Counted from the stretch's first letter, positions 1 to 9,183 are shown. The stretch is 46,818 bases of DNA from JAJISG01 sp964347345 (GCA_964347345.1 CAYFYB010000011.1:1-46818), one strand, 5' to 3'. Translations and numbers: made by a program. The notes: a model not told the origin generated them from the sequence alone.

Positions 1-1
1 T

Positions 2-787
2 GGAAACTACACCTACTCCTCCAGCTTCGACAAGCTGGGGACCTACTCCTACACCATCTGGTCTGGCGATATCTCGGGAAACTATGCCTCGGTTTCCGGG
101 CAGTTCATCGTTCAAGACACGAAACCGCCTGTCGTTGCCGCCACCGGTGCCGGGAACTATACGCCGGGCACTACCGTGAGATTCGACGCCACGGGTTCAG
201 TAGACAACTCCGTCATCACGAACGTCTCGTGGACCTTCCTCTACAATGGGACACAAGTAGTTCTTTATGGCTTCGTCACGAACTTCACGTTCGATCTGGT
301 CGGCCAGTATGAGGTAAGGTTAGAGTTGACAGATGCTGCTGGGCTTACGGCCTCTCAGTTGCTTGAGATCGTAATCGTTGACGACATACCGCCTGGGGCT
401 CCTAGGATTTTGGAGGTCGCTTCCACGGGGGTGGGGTGTCTGCGTGTCACGTGGAACCAAGTGGAGGATGCAGCCCTGGGGGGGTACCGCTTGAGCCGAT
501 GGAATCAGTCCAGCGGGACCTTTGAGATGATTGCAGAGTCTCCTGCCGATACGACGACCTATGTGGACTGCGGGCTCAGGGACGACCATGTCTACACCTA
601 CCGGGTCACGGCATTCGATGAATGGGACAACGAATCGCCTCCTTCCCTCATCATGAACGGTCGGACAGCAACCCAGGCAGAGGGAGCTGACCCCACCCTG
701 TATCAGGTAGTCATCGGCATCCTTGTAGTCGTCGTTCTCGTACTCGGATTGGCCGCATGGTGGCTCGCGAGGCCTAGAACTCGTTGA
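2..787 (+). CDS. PKD/fibronectin-type surface protein, 5' truncated
   Basis: The reading frame is open from base 2, so the N-terminus lies outside the window. The visible part holds an Ig/PKD-like beta domain (FDATGSVDNS, then VSWTF and YEVRLELTDAAG), a fibronectin type III-like domain (VTWNQVEDAALGGYRLSRW to YRVTAFDEWDNESPPS) and one C-terminal transmembrane helix (VVIGILVVVVLVLGLAAWW) followed by a short Arg-rich tail. This is the layout of an archaeal exported protein held by a C-terminal anchor. It is closely related to the broken gene at 6881-8002 and, in its last third, to the protein at 5362-6879. The function is probably structural or adhesive, or a scaffold for the redox proteins encoded next to it. 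No catalytic motif is seen. Confidence 0.8.
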   Translation, partial: GNYTYSSSFDKLGTYSYTIWSGDISGNYASVSGQFIVQDTKPPVVAATGAGNYTPGTTVRFDATGSVDNSVITNVSWTFLYNGTQVVLYGFVTNFTFDLVGQYEVRLELTDAAGLTASQLLEIVIVDDIPPGAPRILEVASTGVGCLRVTWNQVEDAALGGYRLSRWNQSSGTFEMIAESPADTTTYVDCGLRDDHVYTYRVTAFDEWDNESPPSLIMNGRTATQAEGADPTLYQVVIGILVVVVLVLGLAAWWLARPRTR

Positions 788-1208
788 GACAACGCGGGAA
801 CCCCACCGAGGCGTGAGGGACTCGTCGATTTCCCTTCAGAGCCGAAGGAGAAGCGAACCGTGAGCGGCAGTCCGTCTGCTCATGATCGAGGGACTCCACG
901 CGTCTCGATTTTGTATTCTTGCCCCCCGTGTAACATCATAGCGGAATGTCGAAGGGCACGCTGCGGGAGGAGTTGAAGGACTGTTCTCGGACAAATGGCC
1001 GCAGGCGTGAGGGAACCTTACGAACTCAGGCAGTTCCAGCCCAAGCGCTCAAGGTGCTCACCTCAGGGAAGCCGTGACTTAGTGTGGCAGACAAAGGAGG
1101 GCCTCCTTGATTTTGTTTCAGGTCTCTTCGTCGCCTACCTGGGGTGGTGCGGTTTGGAAGATAGATGTCATAATAATAATAAGAAAGACAAATATCTGCC
1201 AATACGAC
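788..1208. other. intergenic region without a supported gene
   Basis: About 420 bases separate the surface-protein gene from the regulator gene. A 75-codon frame at 995-1222 runs into the AT-rich promoter and has no recognisable protein character, so I do not call it. No tRNA fold, CRISPR repeat or clear terminator is visible. Confidence 0.5.
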
Positions 1209-1230
1209 TATTTATACGATAAATATCTAT
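1209..1230 (+). promoter_or_regulatory. TATA region of the redox operon
   Basis: An AT-rich block with TATA-like words (tttatacg, then aaatatct) lies 30 to 45 bases upstream of the ATG at 1257. It stands out from GC-rich surroundings. A start site about 25 bases downstream would give a very short leader, which supports the ATG at 1257 over the TTG at 1245. Confidence 0.5.
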
Positions 1231-1256
1231 AGAAGCGCGAATAATTGGTTCCTTGC

Positions 1257-2102
1257 ATGAGCGAAGACCCGCCAAGAACATTACGGAATGCGAGGTCAGG
1301 CGCTGAGGCGGATCACCATGGCAACAATGCTGATGGGAACAGATCCGGTGAACATAGTACGCTGCTTCGAGAGGGGGATACTCCGGGCACCTCTCAAGAA
1401 TTCCTGACCTTAGGCAGTGATTCTCGACTGAGGATCCTGCAGGAGCTCATCCAAGCAGACAGCAGCATTGCGGAACTGGCTGAGGCCACTAAACTGCATC
1501 CCGTCACCGTCCGCTACCATGTCAACATACTCCTTCGCGACGGACTCGTCAAGAAGGTGACACGCTCGCGTGGTAGCGAAACGGGCAGGCCTCCAGTCCT
1601 CTACGGAGTTCGCCAGAATCGTCTAATTGGGGGCTTCCCACCACGTCAATATGAGATACTCTCGGAGCTCCTCTTCGGAATTGTCGTCCAGTCCCTAGGC
1701 CATGAGGGAGCCAGACGTCGCCTCTACGAAGCTGGTCGACGAGTGGGCGAGCAACTGGTGGAAACCCTGGAGAGGGACTCAGGGATGAGGGTCTCCGACC
1801 CGGAAAGTTTCGTACGTCTCTATCTAGAGGGTGCGCTGGCAGAGCTAGGAATAAGGACAGTGATTGTTCGGCGAAGTGAGGACCTAGTTCAGTATCGTGT
1901 CTTTGCATGTCCTTTCCAAGAGCTGGCGCTGAAGTATCCTGACGAAATCTGCGGCTACCTAGATGTCGGCTTTCACGAGGGCCTGACGGGGAAGATGGGC
2001 ACCAACGCGGGCCTCGAAAGGCTGGCGTGCATGGGTCACGGAGCTCCCCACTGCGAGTATAGCGTGCGATGGACCCAGGTCCCTGAGGAGGGGGTCAAAT
2101 GA
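1257..2102 (+). CDS. SufR-like winged-helix regulator with cysteine-rich sensor domain
   Basis: This 281-residue protein has an ArsR/DeoR-type winged helix at about residues 46-101 (LGSDSRLRILQEL, then VTVRYHVNILLRDGLVKKV). Its C-terminal half carries four cysteines near residues 218, 232, 258 and 266, in the contexts ACPF, ICGY, ACMG and HCEY. The layout, including GRPPVLYG after the wing, recalls SufR-type regulators, which bind an Fe-S cluster through C-terminal cysteines. I infer an Fe-S or redox sensor controlling the operon it heads; its stop overlaps the next gene by 4 bases. The ATG at 1257 is preferred; a TTG at 1245 would add four residues. The cluster and the target sites are unproven. 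Confidence 0.75.
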   Translation: MSEDPPRTLRNARSGAEADHHGNNADGNRSGEHSTLLREGDTPGTSQEFLTLGSDSRLRILQELIQADSSIAELAEATKLHPVTVRYHVNILLRDGLVKKVTRSRGSETGRPPVLYGVRQNRLIGGFPPRQYEILSELLFGIVVQSLGHEGARRRLYEAGRRVGEQLVETLERDSGMRVSDPESFVRLYLEGALAELGIRTVIVRRSEDLVQYRVFACPFQELALKYPDEICGYLDVGFHEGLTGKMGTNAGLERLACMGHGAPHCEYSVRWTQVPEEGVK

Positions 2103-2929
2103 CGGACAATCAAGGAGCGACAGGAAGGGAGGACGATATTGGCAACGGCCACAGCATCACCCGCAGACGCTTCCTCAGGATCATGGGGGTGGGGGTGGCG
2201 GCGGGCGCCGTAGGACTCCTGTTCTCCGACCGTCTACTCGATGTTGTTGGGTTCTCCGATGAGGACCTTCGAACTCTCTCCGGGGAGGAAAGGGAGTGGG
2301 TAATGGTCATCGACCTCGAGAGGTGCGACGGTTGTCGCAAGTGCACCCTTGGGTGCGACCTAGCACATTTCGTGCCTAAGGGTCAGGAGTGGATCAAGGT
2401 CTACCAGGTTCAGGACGAGATGGGCGTCGAGTATTTCCTGCCGACCCCCTGTATGCAATGCCAGAATGCGCCCTGCGTGAAGGTCTGCCCCGTGGGTGCC
2501 ACCTTCCAGCGGGATGACGGCGTCATTCTCATCGACCACAACCGTTGCATCGGCTGTCGATACTGTATGGCGGCCTGCCCCTACAATGCACGCTATTTCA
2601 ACTGGGGTGAGCCTGCCCGTAATCCTGAGGAGTTCGACCACGAGTACTCCATCGAGGAACCCTGGCCCCACCGTGTCGGCGTCGTAGAGAAATGCATGTT
2701 CTGCGCCCATTATGCCAGGAGGGGGGTCCTACCAGCCTGTGTTCAGTCATGCACCGACGAAATGGGCAGCGGCGTCATCTACTTTGGAGATGTGCGAGAG
2801 GACGCGGTCTCCAACGGGGTGGAGACCATACAACTGACCAAGACACTGCGGGAGAGAGCAGGCTTCCGCCTAAAAGAGGAAATGGGGACGCATCCGCGAG
2901 TCTGGTACCTGCCACCTCGGAGGGGATAG
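2099..2929 (+). CDS. Tat-exported four-cluster ferredoxin subunit (DmsB/NrfC/HybA type)
   Basis: The protein starts with a twin-arginine signal (TRRRFLR at residues 21-27, followed by a hydrophobic Gly/Ala-rich stretch), so it should be folded and exported across the membrane. Cysteine motifs of the DmsB/NrfC family follow: CDGCRKCTLGC, CMQCQNAPCVKVCP, CIGCRYCMAACPY, and CMFC with a later CVQSC, enough for four [4Fe-4S] clusters. In known complexes this subunit wires a catalytic subunit to an NrfD-type membrane anchor, and the NrfD gene follows after one base. No catalytic molybdopterin subunit is encoded here, so its electron partner is unknown. The start overlaps the regulator stop as ATGA. 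Confidence 0.9.
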   Translation: MTDNQGATGREDDIGNGHSITRRRFLRIMGVGVAAGAVGLLFSDRLLDVVGFSDEDLRTLSGEEREWVMVIDLERCDGCRKCTLGCDLAHFVPKGQEWIKVYQVQDEMGVEYFLPTPCMQCQNAPCVKVCPVGATFQRDDGVILIDHNRCIGCRYCMAACPYNARYFNWGEPARNPEEFDHEYSIEEPWPHRVGVVEKCMFCAHYARRGVLPACVQSCTDEMGSGVIYFGDVREDAVSNGVETIQLTKTLRERAGFRLKEEMGTHPRVWYLPPRRG

Positions 2930-2930
2930 G

Positions 2931-4250
2931 ATGGAATCGGAACCGAATGCAGACCGTGTCCTAATCCAACCATTACAGCAGACCACCTTGCGCTTCCTCC
3001 TCCTCTGCGCTGTCCTAATCGGCGTCGTGGGGGTAGGCGCCTTCGGGTACGTGACCCAACTCCAAAACGGTCTTTCAGTGACGGGTCTTAACGACAAGGT
3101 GAGCTGGGGGTTGTACATTTCAAACTTCGTCTTCTTCATAGGCATTAGCTACGGCGGGACGCTAATGTCCGCTATCCTGCGGCTTACGAACACTGAGTGG
3201 CGGGGCCCCATAACCCGATTGGCCGAGTCCATAACAGTGGGAGCCCTTTTCCTCGGAGCCCTATTCCCCATACTTGATCTGGGGCGTCCAGATCGCACGC
3301 TGAACCTGTTTATCTACGGACGGCTTCAGTCAGCGGTCCTCTGGGACTTCCTCGCGATAGGCACCTATTTCGCGGGCGCCCTCGTCTACCTCTATCTGAC
3401 GCTCATCCCTGACGCTGCCAAGTTGAGGAACTTGAGTTCTCTAGGGGGGGTACGTCTCTGGTTGTACCGCAGGTTGGCACGCCGTTGGGAGGGGACGCCA
3501 CAGCAGGTCGCTATGCTTGAGAGGGGGATCGTCCTCATGGCAGCCATTTTAATCCCCGTAGCGGTCTCGGCTCACTCCGTCCTCGCATGGCTCTTCGGCA
3601 TGACGCTTCGCGTCGGGTGGCACAGCACAATTTTCGGCCCGTTCTTCGTGGTCGGTGCCATCTTTTCGGGTATCGCTACGATCGTCATCGTCATGGCCGC
3701 CTTCCGTCGGTTCTTTGGCCTCCATCGATACTTCACACTACGACATTTCCAGCGACTTGCCACGCTTCTCTTTGTGATGGACATCGCCCTGCTATACTTC
3801 ACCCTGAGCGAGTATCTAACGGTGGCGTACGGTGCTGAGTCTCGGGACGTTCTCTGGCTAACAGCGCTGATGCACGGCCACTACGCATTACTCTTCTGGA
3901 CGATGATCCTGGGCGGTTTCATCCTCCCCGCCGCGCTTCTGATCATTCCCCGAACTCGCACCATTCCGGGCATCGTTACAGCTTCGATCCTCATAGTCGC
4001 CGCGATGTGGATCGAAAGAGTCCTGATAGTCGTCCCGACAATGGCCACTCCCCAGCTCCCCTTCGAGTGGACAATCTATCAACCGACTTGGGTGGAGTGG
4101 TCCATCACCGCCGGAACCTTCGCTGCTCTCATCCTTTTCATCGCCCTCTTTTCCAAGGTCTTCCCCATCGTCTCAATGTGGGAGACCCGCCGAAGAGCTG
4201 GAGCTGAGGCGCCTGCAGAGTCCACTGCAGAAGAGGTGGTGAGGGCGTGA
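2931..4250 (+). CDS. NrfD/PsrC-type membrane quinone-reactive subunit
   Basis: This 439-residue polytopic membrane protein has roughly nine to ten hydrophobic helices and the NrfD family look: NDKVSWGLYISNFVFFIG near the start, LDLGRPDR after an early helix, and VSAHSVLAWLFGM in the middle. The family exchanges electrons, and sometimes protons, between a four-cluster ferredoxin subunit and membrane quinones. Its position directly after the Tat ferredoxin gene (1-base gap, Shine-Dalgarno-like GGAGGGGATAGG) makes the two a complex. The last 4 bases overlap the DOMON gene. Direction of electron flow is not readable. Confidence 0.9.
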   Translation: MESEPNADRVLIQPLQQTTLRFLLLCAVLIGVVGVGAFGYVTQLQNGLSVTGLNDKVSWGLYISNFVFFIGISYGGTLMSAILRLTNTEWRGPITRLAESITVGALFLGALFPILDLGRPDRTLNLFIYGRLQSAVLWDFLAIGTYFAGALVYLYLTLIPDAAKLRNLSSLGGVRLWLYRRLARRWEGTPQQVAMLERGIVLMAAILIPVAVSAHSVLAWLFGMTLRVGWHSTIFGPFFVVGAIFSGIATIVIVMAAFRRFFGLHRYFTLRHFQRLATLLFVMDIALLYFTLSEYLTVAYGAESRDVLWLTALMHGHYALLFWTMILGGFILPAALLIIPRTRTIPGIVTASILIVAAMWIERVLIVVPTMATPQLPFEWTIYQPTWVEWSITAGTFAALILFIALFSKVFPIVSMWETRRRAGAEAPAESTAEEVVRA

Positions 4251-5371
4251 GGAGCGTTTTTTTTGCTGCAGCTCTTGCATTCATCCTGCTTATTGCTCCG
4301 GTGATCCCCTGGAGGCCCCTGTACTCAAGCGCCGCCGATACGGGACTTGCCGTCGGCTGCAACTCGACCGAAGGCGTTGTGTCGGAGGGCCGCATCTTGC
4401 CGGGCGAGTATAGTGAATCCTACTTCGACGAAACCACGAAGCTCCTTGCCTACTTCTCCTGCAGCGATACAGACGGCCGCACCCTACAAATGGCAATCGT
4501 GAGTCCCTGGGAAGGGTGGGTAGGGCTTCTGCTGCAGGCATCAGAAACTTGGAATGGTGACATGAATGTTGTCCGAGTGTCCTATGAAAGGGGGATTGGG
4601 CCGCGCTCCTACGATGGTTACTTCGAGTCTGCCTCCAACACCGAGCGGATGGACGTTGATTGGGGAGGTATGACGGACGTTTACGACCTGACAGCGGAGT
4701 CGAACGATGGGGTAACTGTATACGAATTCGCCGTTCCCCTCACCTCAGATGATATCTTTGACAGCCACATGACAGGGGACGGGTTCCTCTACTTCCAGCT
4801 AGCCTACAGTGGCGTCGACGTGGACTTCAAGTCGGAAGCCAGTGGCACGTCCCCTCTAAATATGATCCAGATCAGTACGCAGTACTTCCCGAAAGTGTGG
4901 TCTGAGCTGCAATTTTTGCCGCTGGAAGGGAGCCATGAGCGGACTGGAACCGAGGTCTTGTTCCTGCTTCGGAATGACAGAGGATTCTCCGTACCCAACG
5001 CCATGGTTCACGTCTTCATGAAGGCCGCCTTTGGCTTTGCAGAACTGGGCGTGGTGATGACGAACTCCCAGGGAGTTGCCAGAGCGGTCTTAGAACCGCG
5101 CGGGACGGGCACATACCTCGTCGGTGCCGCCTTCGAGGGTGGTCAGGGCCTCCTAGCCAGCGTTGTGTGGATGACACTCGTTTTGGAAGACACTGGAAGA
5201 GCCCTCCCCATCGTCGATTCGGGACACATCGCTCTCTCCTTAGTCTTCCTTGGCGTGGCAGGCGTTTGGCTGGTCTACGCGTATGCTCTCGTGCTAGCTC
5301 ACCTCGCGACAGCTCGGTCCAGAGGCGATCTCAGGCCGACCCGTCAGCAGGAACTGCGGAAATGGAGGTAG
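4247..5371 (+). CDS. exported DOMON-domain protein with C-terminal membrane anchor
   Basis: The GTG start overlaps the NrfD stop by 4 bases. Residues 1-20 form a signal peptide. The next 180 or so residues look like a DOMON domain: SEGRILPGEYSESYFD, LQMAIVSPWEGWVGLLLQ, a Tyr-Asp repeat region, then YEFAVPL and FLYFQLAYSG. DOMON domains bind haem or sugars and often partner cytochromes. A short Ig-like domain follows (GVARAVLEPRGTGTYLVGAAF). A helix near the C-terminus (IALSLVFLGVAGVWLVYAYALVL) anchors it, ending in an Arg-rich cytoplasmic tail. I infer a surface haem or ligand-binding partner of the Tat-ferredoxin/NrfD pair. The ligand is unknown. Confidence 0.7.
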   Translation: MRSVFFAAALAFILLIAPVIPWRPLYSSAADTGLAVGCNSTEGVVSEGRILPGEYSESYFDETTKLLAYFSCSDTDGRTLQMAIVSPWEGWVGLLLQASETWNGDMNVVRVSYERGIGPRSYDGYFESASNTERMDVDWGGMTDVYDLTAESNDGVTVYEFAVPLTSDDIFDSHMTGDGFLYFQLAYSGVDVDFKSEASGTSPLNMIQISTQYFPKVWSELQFLPLEGSHERTGTEVLFLLRNDRGFSVPNAMVHVFMKAAFGFAELGVVMTNSQGVARAVLEPRGTGTYLVGAAFEGGQGLLASVVWMTLVLEDTGRALPIVDSGHIALSLVFLGVAGVWLVYAYALVLAHLATARSRGDLRPTRQQELRKWR

Positions 5372-6879
5372 GCCTTACGAGCACCAGACCGCTGTCTCCA
5401 AGCAGCAAGTCTTCGCCTCTGCCAAGAAGGACAGCCGCCCTCCTGGCAATCCTCCTCTTCGCCACAAGCATTCTTCTTGCTCTGAGTTCAAGGGCTGTCC
5501 CCATAACTATCTCGGTGCCCTTCTCTCTCACCGCTATATCCGACACTGACCTAGATGGCGATCCCGCCACCGGATCATGGAGCGACGCCCTCTCGGTGGT
5601 CATCCCGCTGGAGAATGGTGCGGCGGATCCCTACGGCACCGCCACGCTATATGCCAAGCACGACGGCACCAACCTCTACTTCCGCATCGATGGCTTCACC
5701 GACGTTCGGTGGGTGAGCGCCACAGGAGACCACTTCTGGTTGGGATTCGTAGTCTCCCCCACCCAGACCTCCCATCACGGTGGGGGTCAGTGGGACGGTA
5801 TTTTCTTCGGGCTCTGGGATGAGACGGAATACACCCCACAGCCCACGTACCCGCCGCCAGCTGTGGACACCAACGGATTCGGCAGGCCGCCAGCCAAAGA
5901 CGCCCTCCAGAACGCCTTCGGGTTTGTCCGTCAGGCGGGCGTGGCCTCTCCATACGACTTCACAGCCGAGTGGAGAAGACCCCTGAACAGTGGGGATGCT
6001 AATGACCTCGTCTATGAAGCGAACGGCGTCACCACCTACAACTTCTTCGTCACGACGGATTCCGATGGAGGCGGGAGTGAGGGTGGAATCATTTCTCATG
6101 ATGGGGCAACAAACCTGAACACGCTGAAGTTTGAACCAATCAAGATCACTGATGGGCTACCGGAGATCGTGCATGTGCCTCCTCTCATGGCCGTCGTTGG
6201 AGAGAACATCCCCCTGGCGGCAACCGTGAGGGATGACGTAGGCGTCTCAGAGGTCCGCATCAACTACACGGATGTACTCGGAATAAGCTGGAACGAGAGT
6301 ATGAATCTCATCGGACCGCAGTATGCGTATAGCCTCCCCGCCCAGAACCTTACTGGCACTGTGGAGTACTTTCTCTGGGCCGCGGATACCTCCGGCAACG
6401 GGGCTTTGACGGTCAAGTACAGAATCCCGGTAGTCACAGCCCTGAACGCCCCCACGTTGGACGCCGTCGTCCCCACAGCCCCTGGATGCCTGATGATCGT
6501 GTGGAAGGCCTCAGAGGACCCAGGTCTGGCGGGGTACCGCCTGTACAGATGGAACACCTCCAGGGACGCCATGGAGGAGGTGGCAGAGCTGCCCGAGGAT
6601 GCGACGGGCTATGTCGACTGCAACCTCGAGTACGATCGCGAATATGCCTACTGGGTGAAGTTCTTCGACAACTCGAATAGTGAGTCCCCGCCCTCGCCCA
6701 TCATGGGTGGTCGAACGACGTCTCCCCCAGCTGCAGGGCAGGATCCCTTTCTGTACCAGATAGCCATCGGCGCCCTAATTTCCATGGCCGCCGTTCTATC
6801 CCTAGTGGTGCTGCAAGGCCGCAGGCCTCCTCCAAAGCAGGAGAATAGAGACGCGATATATTCTCGAGACGAGGAATGA
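5362..6879 (+). CDS. exported EB_dh/CBM9-like plus Ig/FN3 protein with C-terminal anchor
   Basis: The ATG at 5362 places a signal peptide at the N-terminus (AALLAILLFATSILLALSS) and overlaps the DOMON gene by 10 bases; the frame is open further upstream but that part is not protein-like. The mature region begins with DLDGDPATGSWSDA and LYAKHDGTNLYFRIDGF, typical of the CBM9-like/ethylbenzene-dehydrogenase haem-domain fold, and spans about 180 residues with a His/Gly loop (SHHGGGQWDG). An Ig-like domain (AATVRDDVGVSEVRINYTDV), a fibronectin-like domain (GYRLYRWNTS) and a C-terminal helix (IAIGALISMAAVLSLVVL) follow. Its tail matches the flanking surface proteins. The likely role is a cell-surface redox or ligand-binding partner of this operon. 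Confidence 0.75.
   Translation: MEVGLTSTRPLSPSSKSSPLPRRTAALLAILLFATSILLALSSRAVPITISVPFSLTAISDTDLDGDPATGSWSDALSVVIPLENGAADPYGTATLYAKHDGTNLYFRIDGFTDVRWVSATGDHFWLGFVVSPTQTSHHGGGQWDGIFFGLWDETEYTPQPTYPPPAVDTNGFGRPPAKDALQNAFGFVRQAGVASPYDFTAEWRRPLNSGDANDLVYEANGVTTYNFFVTTDSDGGGSEGGIISHDGATNLNTLKFEPIKITDGLPEIVHVPPLMAVVGENIPLAATVRDDVGVSEVRINYTDVLGISWNESMNLIGPQYAYSLPAQNLTGTVEYFLWAADTSGNGALTVKYRIPVVTALNAPTLDAVVPTAPGCLMIVWKASEDPGLAGYRLYRWNTSRDAMEEVAELPEDATGYVDCNLEYDREYAYWVKFFDNSNSESPPSPIMGGRTTSPPAAGQDPFLYQIAIGALISMAAVLSLVVLQGRRPPPKQENRDAIYSRDEE
5551..5588 (+). repeat. 38-bp perfect direct repeat, copy 1
   Basis: These 38 bases, coding for LDGDPATGSWSDA, are identical to 7010-7047 in the next gene. Flanking sequence is only similar. 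This may mark recent gene conversion or the crossover used when the downstream copy lost its domain. Confidence 0.85.
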
Positions 6880-6880
6880 C

Positions 6881-8002
6881 ATGAAGGTTGCGGGACCCAT
6901 CCTTGCGGGCCTGCTGGCCTTGGCCTTTCTGGCAGTTGGCCTCTTCTCGACCGCTGCACCTGTGTCCATCACCTTGCCCTTTTCCTCGATTCCGGTCATC
7001 GACAAAGAACTAGATGGCGATCCCGCCACCGGATCATGGAGCGACGCTACCGCAGCTAGCCAACGTTTCTGTCTTCCCTGGCCCTCATGAGATCGGCCAG
7101 ACCGCGAGCATTTCCGCAGTCGTGACGGACAACCACCAGTTGGCTTTAGTTACGGTGTCTATCCAGGACCCTGAAGCAAGTCCCTGGGAAACCAAACAAT
7201 GGTACTGGTCGATGGCAATCACACCTTCTCCTCCACTTTCAGCACACTGGGTACTTACTCGTACGCGATCTGGGCTAGCGATACATCCGGGAATATTGCC
7301 GTCGCAACAGGCCAGTTCACCGCTCAGGATACGCTGCCGCCCTTGGTCATTGCGACCGGCGGAGGGAAGTATGAAAAGGGGACGAGGGTGCTGTTCGATG
7401 CATCCGACTCCACGGACAACTCTGCAATCATCAACGTTTCTTGGAGCTTTGAGTATGACGGTTCCAACATGGTGCTTTACGGCCCTCGGGTGGAGTTCAC
7501 CTTTGACGTTGTAGGAGAGTACGAGGTGAACCTCACGCTCATCGACGCCGCCGGCCTGAGATCCTCTCAACTGCTGAAGGTCTCCATCCAGGATGCCAGG
7601 CCTCCCGCCAGGCCTTCAATCAAGGCCATAGCCTCCGTTTCGGGAGGATGTTTGATGGTCACGTGGGACGCAGTGATGGACCCTGACCTTGATGGATATC
7701 GTGTTAGCCGTTGGAACGCGTCCAGCGGTGCGTTCGAAGTCATTGCTGCGGTGCCCTCTGACGCTACCAGCTATTTGGACTGCAATCTCATGTATGACAG
7801 CGTGTACTCCTATAGCGTCATCTCCGTTGACGAATCAGGCAAAGAATCGGATCCTTCGCCAATCACAAATGGTAGGACAGCCGCCCCGCAAGAGGCCCTC
7901 TCCGACATTCGCCCTTATCAAATGGTCGTAGGAGTCCTCCTCATCCTGAACCTGATTCTGGCCACACTGGTGGTGCTGGTAAGAAGACCGGTGCGGAAGT
8001 GA
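6881..8002 (+). pseudogene. broken surface-protein paralogue (internal deletion plus frameshift)
   Basis: The start at 6881 encodes a signal peptide (GPILAGLLALAFLAVGLFS) and the LDGDPATGSWSDA motif, then the frame ends at a TGA at 7088-7090. Recognisable homologous protein (SVFPGPHEIGQTASISAVV) continues in another frame from about 7050 to 7196. From 7199 the protein returns to the first frame with an Ig domain, a PKD domain, a fibronectin domain and a C-terminal helix, very like 2-787. The region that in 5362-6879 encodes the roughly 180-residue EB_dh-like domain is missing. Two frame changes plus a domain loss indicate a decaying gene; an assembly error could explain one shift but not the missing domain. 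A shortened protein from the ATG at 7199 would lack a signal peptide. Confidence 0.75.
7010..7047 (+). repeat. 38-bp perfect direct repeat, copy 2
   Basis: Identical to 5551-5588. The lost domain and the change of frame begin immediately downstream of this copy, so the repeat may mark the rearrangement point. Confidence 0.85.
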
Positions 8003-8142
8003 GACGAGGATTTCACCGAAGTCTGCAGTTGCTGGCCGCAGGAACGCCCCACCGGCCATTACCGCAATGTGACCTTGACGGACACTCTTTCAGCACAACG
8101 GTATGGGTGGGTGGAAGCGAGACGGCTCTTGACCTTAGAGCG

Positions 8143-9183
8143 CTAGGACCGGATTATCGCTCTCCTTGCTGGCCGCTCCCCTGGAACAATGTTTAACCAG
8201 AGTATCTGTAGTGCGACGAGGCTTCCCAGGATGCTCACACTTGAGTAGAAAATCCCGCTCGAGACTGCAGCAAGGGCGAGCAGGAGGTGAACCATGGGAC
8301 GCCCACTTTGGCGAAAGCGGACGAGGGTAACCATGAAGGCCGCGAACGCGGAGGTCACCAGAAAGAAAGAGACAGCCAGGGGAGCGGAAATGAAGGACGT
8401 TGTGAAGAGCTGGTAGCCAGAACCCCAGGTGATGGTGGCCGATAGGACAAACCCCGCAAACGTGCTCGTTGAAGTGATAATGGCCATAAAGGCCGCCGGG
8501 AGGAGGACGCCAGAGGTCGACCAGAGGAGGCTTCGCGTCGATGGTTTCCGGCTGTCCTCAAATGATATCCACCCAGTGATGGCAATGCCCGCTACGGCCA
8601 ATGTGGGCGCATAGGCCAAGAACCAGGCCAGAGGTGTGGGAGTTTGAAAACCAGTGTATGGTCTGAAGTCGATGCGTGCCAGTGCTGCAACGAGGAATAT
8701 GATCGGGAATAACGCGAGAATCCATCTCATCGGACCTATCCACCACTCAGAGGCCCTGGCAGAAATGTAAGGCCATAGAGCAAGGGCCAGGAGGAGGAGA
8801 GGTGTGGCGAACCAAAGAGCTTGGGCTAGATTGCCGCCCAATCCGGGCAACGGAATGTTGAGAGCCAGGCGCACGACATTGGCCACAGCTAGGGCGTCGG
8901 CGCCCCCCACCAAAAGAATTGACCTATAATTGCCTGGTCCAGTGTGGCAGAAAAGCAGGAAACTGAGCCCAAGAGCAGCAAGTTGCAGTGCAACAAGCCC
9001 AGATTGAAGCGTGTCGAACACGATGATGGACAGGGGTTGGAGGCCTTCGGATCCACCGAGGATAACTGCAGGCCCCAGGAAGACCACAATGGTGAGGATG
9101 ACATAGCCGTAGGAGACAGGACGGAGAACAGCTATTCCTGCGTTCACAACAGGAGGAGAGGGCCTCACAGATGCCACCGCCAC
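8143..9183 (-). CDS. polytopic membrane protein of unknown function
   Basis: This 346-residue protein has a GTG start and about nine to ten hydrophobic segments, with short Arg/Ser-rich loops and an Arg-rich C-terminus (GERPARRAIIRS). I recognise no family. It lies 172 bases downstream of the EB_dh-cytochrome b gene on the same strand, and its stop faces the broken surface gene at 8002. A weak TATA-like cttaag about 27 bases upstream of the GTG suggests its own, nearly leaderless promoter. Association with the neighbouring redox module is inferred from position only. Confidence 0.6.
   Translation of the reverse strand: MAVASVRPSPPVVNAGIAVLRPVSYGYVILTIVVFLGPAVILGGSEGLQPLSIIVFDTLQSGLVALQLAALGLSFLLFCHTGPGNYRSILLVGGADALAVANVVRLALNIPLPGLGGNLAQALWFATPLLLLALALWPYISARASEWWIGPMRWILALFPIIFLVAALARIDFRPYTGFQTPTPLAWFLAYAPTLAVAGIAITGWISFEDSRKPSTRSLLWSTSGVLLPAAFMAIITSTSTFAGFVLSATITWGSGYQLFTTSFISAPLAVSFFLVTSAFAAFMVTLVRFRQSGRPMVHLLLALAAVSSGIFYSSVSILGSLVALQILWLNIVPGERPARRAIIRS

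Noticed and set aside
995..1222. 75-codon frame in the 5' intergenic region
   Set aside because: It runs through the TATA region of the next gene and has no homology-like features.
7014..7514. 166-codon frame inside the broken surface gene
   Set aside because: Only its first half (to about 7196) is the displaced part of the paralogue; the rest is out of frame. It is reported as part of the pseudogene.
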